Source: Roseiarcus sp963842835
Lineage (GTDB): Bacteria; Pseudomonadota; Alphaproteobacteria; Rhizobiales; Beijerinckiaceae
NCBI GenBank assembly: GCA_963842835.1
Contig: CAWJIB010000003.1
Location: 366,584-430,583, forward strand
Reading direction: 5' to 3'
Length of the DNA stretch: 64,000 nucleotides
The position numbers were made by a program, and so were the translations under genes. Below are positions 60,504 through 64,000 of the stretch, piece after piece. Numbering within the stretch: the first letter of the stretch is position 1; every line of letters begins with the position of its first letter. The notes beneath the pieces were generated by a model that made no database searches, was not told the DNA's origin, and saw nothing but the letters and a program-made list of their open reading frames with translations.

Positions 60504-60898
60504 GCGCGCTGATTCTCGTTGTCGACGACGAGCCCGACGTAGCCGATCTCTTCCGCCAGCAGTTCCGGCGCGAAATCCGCTCGGCGCGCTTTGCTATGGA
60601 ATTCGCGCAGAGCGCGGCCGAGGCGCTCGAAATCGCCGCCGCGGCCAAGGACCCGCGCCTGATCCTGATCCTCTCCGACATCAACATGCCCGGCATGAGC
60701 GGGCTCGAATTGCTGCCGCGCGCGCGGCAGGCGAGGCCCGACGTGCCCGTCATCATGATCACCGCCTATGGCGACGCCGATACGCGGCGCAAGGCGATCG
60801 AGGGCGGCGCCGCCGGCCTCTTCACCAAGCCGATCGATTTTCCCGAGCTGCGCGTCGAGATCGACCGCCGGCTCGAATCCGTCCAGGGCTCGGCATGA
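60500..60898 (+). CDS. Single-domain response regulator
   Basis: A 132-aa REC-only protein with the acidic pocket VVDDEPD, phospho-acceptor Asp in LSDINMPGMSG, Thr/Ser switch MITAYGD and Lys in FTKPIDFPELR. There is no output domain, so it is a phosphate shuttle or a sensor partner. It begins at TTG 60500, whose last two bases and the next form the kinase stop (TTGA overlap); GGGAG lies 7 nt upstream. It overlaps the following REC-cyclase by ATGA, giving three coupled genes. Confidence 0.9.
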   Translation: MSALILVVDDEPDVADLFRQQFRREIRSARFAMEFAQSAAEALEIAAAAKDPRLILILSDINMPGMSGLELLPRARQARPDVPVIMITAYGDADTRRKAIEGGAAGLFTKPIDFPELRVEIDRRLESVQGSA

Positions 60899-62145
60899 CC
60901 TCAAAAATCCTGGTCGTCGACGACGAGCCCGATCTGGAGGATCTCGTCACGCAAAAATTCCGTCGCCAGATCAAGGACGGCTCGATCGCTTTTGGCTTCG
61001 CGCGCGACGGCTTGGAGGCGCTCGCCTTCCTCGACGCCAACCGCGATTTCGACATGGTCGTGTCCGACATCAACATGCCGCGCATGGACGGGCTCACGTT
61101 GCTCTCCAAGCTGCAGGACGAGGAGACGAAGTTCTCGACGGTGATCGTCTCCGCCTACGGCGACATGGCGAACATCCGCACCGCGATGAACCGGGGCGCT
61201 TTCGACTTCCTGACCAAGCCGATCGATTTTTCCGATTTCGAGACGACGATCCGCAAGACCATCGCGCATGTGGCCGCCTTGCGCGACGCGCGCGAGCGCC
61301 AGGCCGCCGCCGAGCGCGCGCAGGCCTCGCTGGCGCGCTATTTCTCGCCCAACCTCGCGCGCAGCCTCGCCGCCGACGCCAACGCTCTGGCGCCCGGCGG
61401 CGAGCGGCGCGAGATCGCGACGCTGTTCACGGACATCGCGGGATTCACGCCGTTGGTGGAATCGCTCGATCCGTCGCAACTCGCGAGCCTGCTCAGCGGC
61501 TATCTCGAGAGCATGACGGAAATCGTGTTCGCGCACGAGGGCACCGTCGCCAAGATCATCGGCGACGCGATCCACGTGCTGTTCGGCGCGCCGAGCGACC
61601 AGCCCGACTCGTCGAGCCTGGCCATCGCCTGCGCGCTTGCGCTCGACGCGCGCTCCGAGGAATTCCGCCGGGAATGGAACACGCGCGGCGTTCCGCTCGG
61701 CGTCACGCGCATCGGCGTTCACGCGGGACCGGCGATCGTCGGCAATTTCGGCGGGGGACGACTGTTCGACTACACGGCGTACGGCGATACGATCAACGCC
61801 GCCGCGCGGCTCGAGGCGGTCAACAAGCAACTGGGAACGCGCATCTGCGTCAGCGCGGCGGCGGCGGAGCGCGCCGGCGATTTTTTCGGCCGCCCGGTGG
61901 GCGATCTCGTGCTGCGCGGGCGGAGCGAGCCGCTGCGCGCATTCGAGCCTCTGACCGCGCAGGAAGGCGCGAGTTCCGAAACTTCAGCCTATGCCGACGC
62001 GTTCGCGAAGCTGGAGGCGCGCGATCCCGCCGCCGTCGGCGCCTTCGCCGCCCTGGTCGGAGCCCGCCCCGGGGACGCGCTCGCTCAATATCACCTGAAG
62101 CGGCTGCTCAACGGCGGCGCGGGAACGCGGATCGAGATGGCGTAG
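60895..62145 (+). CDS. Response regulator with class III nucleotide cyclase domain
   Basis: A 416-aa REC-cyclase fusion. The REC domain (residues 1-125) has VVDDEPD, phospho-acceptor Asp in VSDINMPRMDG, and LTKPIDFSDF. A coiled linker (125-160) leads to a class III cyclase domain at about 175-360 with metal-binding LFTDIAGFTPL and IIGDAIHVLFG, and nucleotide-binding DYTAYGDTINAAARLE. All residues expected in an active adenylate/guanylate cyclase seem present. The arrangement predicts phosphorylation-controlled cAMP (or cGMP) production downstream of the eight-GAF kinase. Nucleotide specificity cannot be decided here. Confidence 0.92.
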   Translation: MTSKILVVDDEPDLEDLVTQKFRRQIKDGSIAFGFARDGLEALAFLDANRDFDMVVSDINMPRMDGLTLLSKLQDEETKFSTVIVSAYGDMANIRTAMNRGAFDFLTKPIDFSDFETTIRKTIAHVAALRDARERQAAAERAQASLARYFSPNLARSLAADANALAPGGERREIATLFTDIAGFTPLVESLDPSQLASLLSGYLESMTEIVFAHEGTVAKIIGDAIHVLFGAPSDQPDSSSLAIACALALDARSEEFRREWNTRGVPLGVTRIGVHAGPAIVGNFGGGRLFDYTAYGDTINAAARLEAVNKQLGTRICVSAAAAERAGDFFGRPVGDLVLRGRSEPLRAFEPLTAQEGASSETSAYADAFAKLEARDPAAVGAFAALVGARPGDALAQYHLKRLLNGGAGTRIEMA

Positions 62146-62169
62146 GGCCGTCGATCTCAACGCTTGCGG

Positions 62170-62187
62170 CCGGACAAGTGTGTCCGG
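62170..62187. repeat. Palindrome near an insertion-sequence remnant
   Basis: CCGGACA-AGTG-TGTCCGG, perfect 7-bp arms with a 4-nt loop, 25 bp after the cyclase stop. It may be the terminator of the kinase operon (no U-run follows) or part of the end of the adjacent transposase remnant. Confidence 0.5.
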
Positions 62188-62194
62188 GTTCACG

Positions 62195-62320
62195 TCATAT
62201 GAGAGGCGGGTCCTCGAAGCCGATGGCTTGGAGATACTCTGCTGGGGTTCGGTCGCCAAGGGCCTGAGGAAGCCTGTGGTGGTTGAAGCGGTGGGCGAAG
62301 GCGTCGACGAGGGCCGCTCC
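62195..62320 (-). pseudogene. Transposase C-terminal remnant (IS3/IS481 integrase core type)
   Basis: About 40 codons on the minus strand read ALVDAFAHRFNHHRLPQALG followed by DRTPAEYLQAIGF and a stop. RFNHHRLPQALGDRTPAEYL is the conserved end of DDE integrase-core transposases of the IS3/IS481 group. Upstream the similarity is lost before the ABC permease gene, so only the tail of the insertion sequence remains. It marks a past insertion or deletion between the kinase operon and the permease genes. Confidence 0.75.
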
Positions 62321-62415
62321 CGCTCTTGGTCGGCGACGCGATGTCGATGTCGTGTCGAGCAATCCGGTTCGGATATTCCCTGCTGGCCGTCGGGCTTTCG
62401 CCAGACCGAAGCAAC

Positions 62416-63526
62416 TCACGTCACGCGGCTGCGGAACAGCCATCCCGCGGCGGCGAGGCTCGCTAGACCGATCAGCGCCATCGGCCAATATTGCGAGGCG
62501 AGCGAGGATAGGCTCGCCCCTTCCAAGAACACGCCGCGCACGATGACCAGGAAATAACGCATCGGGTTGATGAGGGTCAGGTCCTGCACCCACTCCGGCA
62601 TGTTGGCGATCGGGGTGGCGAAGCCAGACAGGATGATCGAGGGCACCATGAACAGGAACACCCCTAAGAGCGCCTGCTGCTGCGTGGCCGCCAGCGCGGA
62701 GATCATCAGCCCCATCCCGGTGACCGCGATGACGAAGACGAGCAGCCCGAGATAGAGCGGCAGCAGCCCGCCGCGCAGCGGGACCTCGAACCACCACACC
62801 GCGGCGACGATGATCACCGAGGCTTCGATCAGTCCGATCAGCACGCCCGGCAGCCCCTTGCCGAGCAGGATGTCGATCGGACGCAGCGGCGTGACCAGCA
62901 ACTGGTCGAAGGTGCCGGTCTCGCGTTCGCGCGCGACCGACATCGCCACCACCAGCAGCGTGACGATCTGGGTCAGCAGCGCCACGATGCTCGGCACGAA
63001 GAACCAGCGCGAACTGAGGGTCGGGTTGTAGCGCGCCCGGATGTCGAGCACCGCCGGGGGCGCCGCCCCGCCGTGCGCGGCGGCCCAGGCGATGGAAAAG
63101 TCGCTAAGGATGGTGTTTGCATAGCCCTCGATCAGCAGAGCGGTGTTGGAGTTGCGGCCGTCGAGGATCGCCTGCACGGGCGCCGGCTGTCCGGTCTGCA
63201 GGTTTCGGCTGAAGCGCGGATCGATCACCAGCACCAGGGCTGCCTCGCGCGAATCGATCAACGCGTCGATCTGTTGGCTGCTGTGCAACATCGCGACCAG
63301 CCGGAACGTAGGCGCGCCGAGAAAATGGGCGACCAGGTCGCGGGACGCCTGGCTCGAAATCTTTATCGTAGATCGCCATCGGAACGTGGTCGAGATCGTA
63401 AGTTGCGGCATAGCCGAACACCATGAGCTGGATGAGCGGCGGGGCGATCAGCACCGAGCGGCTCTTGGCGTCGCGCAGCATCGCCAGCAGCTCCTTGACG
63501 ATCAGCGCGAAAACCTGCCGCCACAT
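62416..63526 (-). pseudogene. ABC-2 type permease (YbhR-like) with a frameshift
   Basis: The N-terminus starts at ATG 63526 (MWRQVFALIVKELLAMLRDA) and reads to VPMAIYDKD. The natural continuation, SQASRDLVAHFLGAPTFRLV, lies in the next phase, and that frame runs to the stop at 62416. The break lies at the AAA run at 63357-63359, where one extra base shifts the frame. The rest is a normal ABC-2 permease of about 370 residues, with the periplasmic domain, then SVARERETGTFDQLLVTPLR and five or six transmembrane helices. It is a drug/lipid exporter component. It may be a real pseudogene or a sequencing error. It starts 5 bp after the upstream permease gene. Confidence 0.8.
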
Positions 63527-63531
63527 GCCAT

Positions 63532-64000
63532 TCAGTCCAATCGCTTGCGCGCGAGCGCCCGCGCCGCGCCGAGGAAGATCGCCGCCATCACGATCAGCGC
63601 GGCGGCGTTGGGCAGGATCACCGACCAGACGTCGCCGGCCAGGAACGTCGATTGCAGGATGGCGACGAAATAGCGCGCCGCGACGACGTGGGTGATGATC
63701 CGCACGATCCACGGCATGCTGTTGATGTCGAACACGAAGCCCGAAAGGATGAACGCCGGCAGAAACGTCGCGATAATGGCGATCTGCGAGGCGACGAACT
63801 GGTTGCGCGCGAAGCTCGAAATCAACAGCCCCATCCCCAGCGCGGCGAGCATGAACAAGGCGGAGCTGGCGGTGAGCGCCCACAGCGAGCCGCGCAGCGG
63901 CACCTCGAACAGGAACACGCCGATCGCCACCGAGGCCGCCATACCGCCCATGCCGAGCAGGAAATAGGGGATCAGCTTGGCGAGCAGGATTTCGCTGACC
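63532..64000 (-). CDS. ABC-2 type permease (YbhS-like), N-terminus outside window
   Basis: The visible C-terminal 155 residues are an ABC-2 permease: EILLAKLIPYFLLGMGGM, then FLFEVPLRGSLWALTASSAL, GLLISSFARNQFVASQIA and FLPAFILSGFVFDINSMP. These are the last transmembrane helices of a YbhS/YhhJ-type protein. It runs off the right edge, where the upstream ATPase and membrane-fusion genes would be expected. With the following frameshifted permease it would form a heterodimeric exporter. Confidence 0.88.
   Translation of the reverse strand, partial: VSEILLAKLIPYFLLGMGGMAASVAIGVFLFEVPLRGSLWALTASSALFMLAALGMGLLISSFARNQFVASQIAIIATFLPAFILSGFVFDINSMPWIVRIITHVVAARYFVAILQSTFLAGDVWSVILPNAAALIVMAAIFLGAARALARKRLD

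Overview
The window is GC-rich, gene-dense DNA with few long gaps. Gene content suggests an aerobic, metabolically versatile alphaproteobacterium, probably of the Hyphomicrobiales and perhaps near Beijerinckiaceae or Methylocystaceae. Evidence includes a form I CO dehydrogenase cluster, an R. etli-type asparaginase, branched-chain 2-oxoacid dehydrogenase, several molybdenum hydroxylase genes and a multi-GAF histidine kinase with REC and REC-cyclase partners. The family-level placement is inference; no rRNA or tRNA gene was seen.

Layout. 1-7 kb: a HerA-type ATPase cut by the left edge, an epimerase-like SDR, a CBS-BON protein, an asparaginase, an EthD-like protein and glnK-amtB. 7-13.3 kb: acoABC (acetoin dehydrogenase E1 alpha, E1 beta and an E2 fused to an alpha/beta hydrolase), then a membrane GGDEF-EAL protein. 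13.3-20.1 kb, minus strand: a GNAT pseudogene, TerC, hflK-hflC, rlmN, guaC and a HAD phosphatase. 20.4-27.8 kb, plus strand: an aldehyde dehydrogenase and SDR pair, then a complete bkd operon (E1 alpha, E1 beta, E2, E3). The E3 could also serve acoABC, which has none of its own here.

27.8-36.3 kb, minus strand: a cox cluster in the order MHYT-LytTR regulator, coxM, coxS, coxL, coxD, coxE, coxF and a 73-aa membrane protein. CoxL carries the AYRCSFR active-site loop of true (form I) CO dehydrogenase. 36.3-37.8 kb is a 1.4 kb gap without a convincing gene.

37.8-44.9 kb is the most unusual part. A 1269-aa Thr-rich octapeptide-repeat protein is built from 315-bp near-identical tandem repeats. It is followed by a strong 15-bp stem-loop, a SPINDLY-family O-GlcNAc transferase and a UDP-glucuronate decarboxylase (UDP-xylose synthase). 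I infer a dedicated protein-glycosylation locus acting on the repeat protein.

45-55 kb: a catabolic block with a PreA-like flavin/Fe-S reductase, cupin, amidase, DUF2848 protein, ferredoxin, MarR regulator and a three-gene molybdenum hydroxylase whose Fe-S subunit is fused to CoxG. A shared motif (GAYGTAYAC-like) sits at both predicted promoters, which suggests co-regulation. The set fits hydroxylation, ring reduction and amide hydrolysis of an N-heterocycle; the substrate is unknown. 55-62 kb: a 1741-aa histidine kinase with eight GAF domains, overlapping a single-domain response regulator and a REC-cyclase. 62.1-64 kb: an insertion-sequence remnant and two ABC-2 permease genes, one frameshifted and one cut by the right edge.
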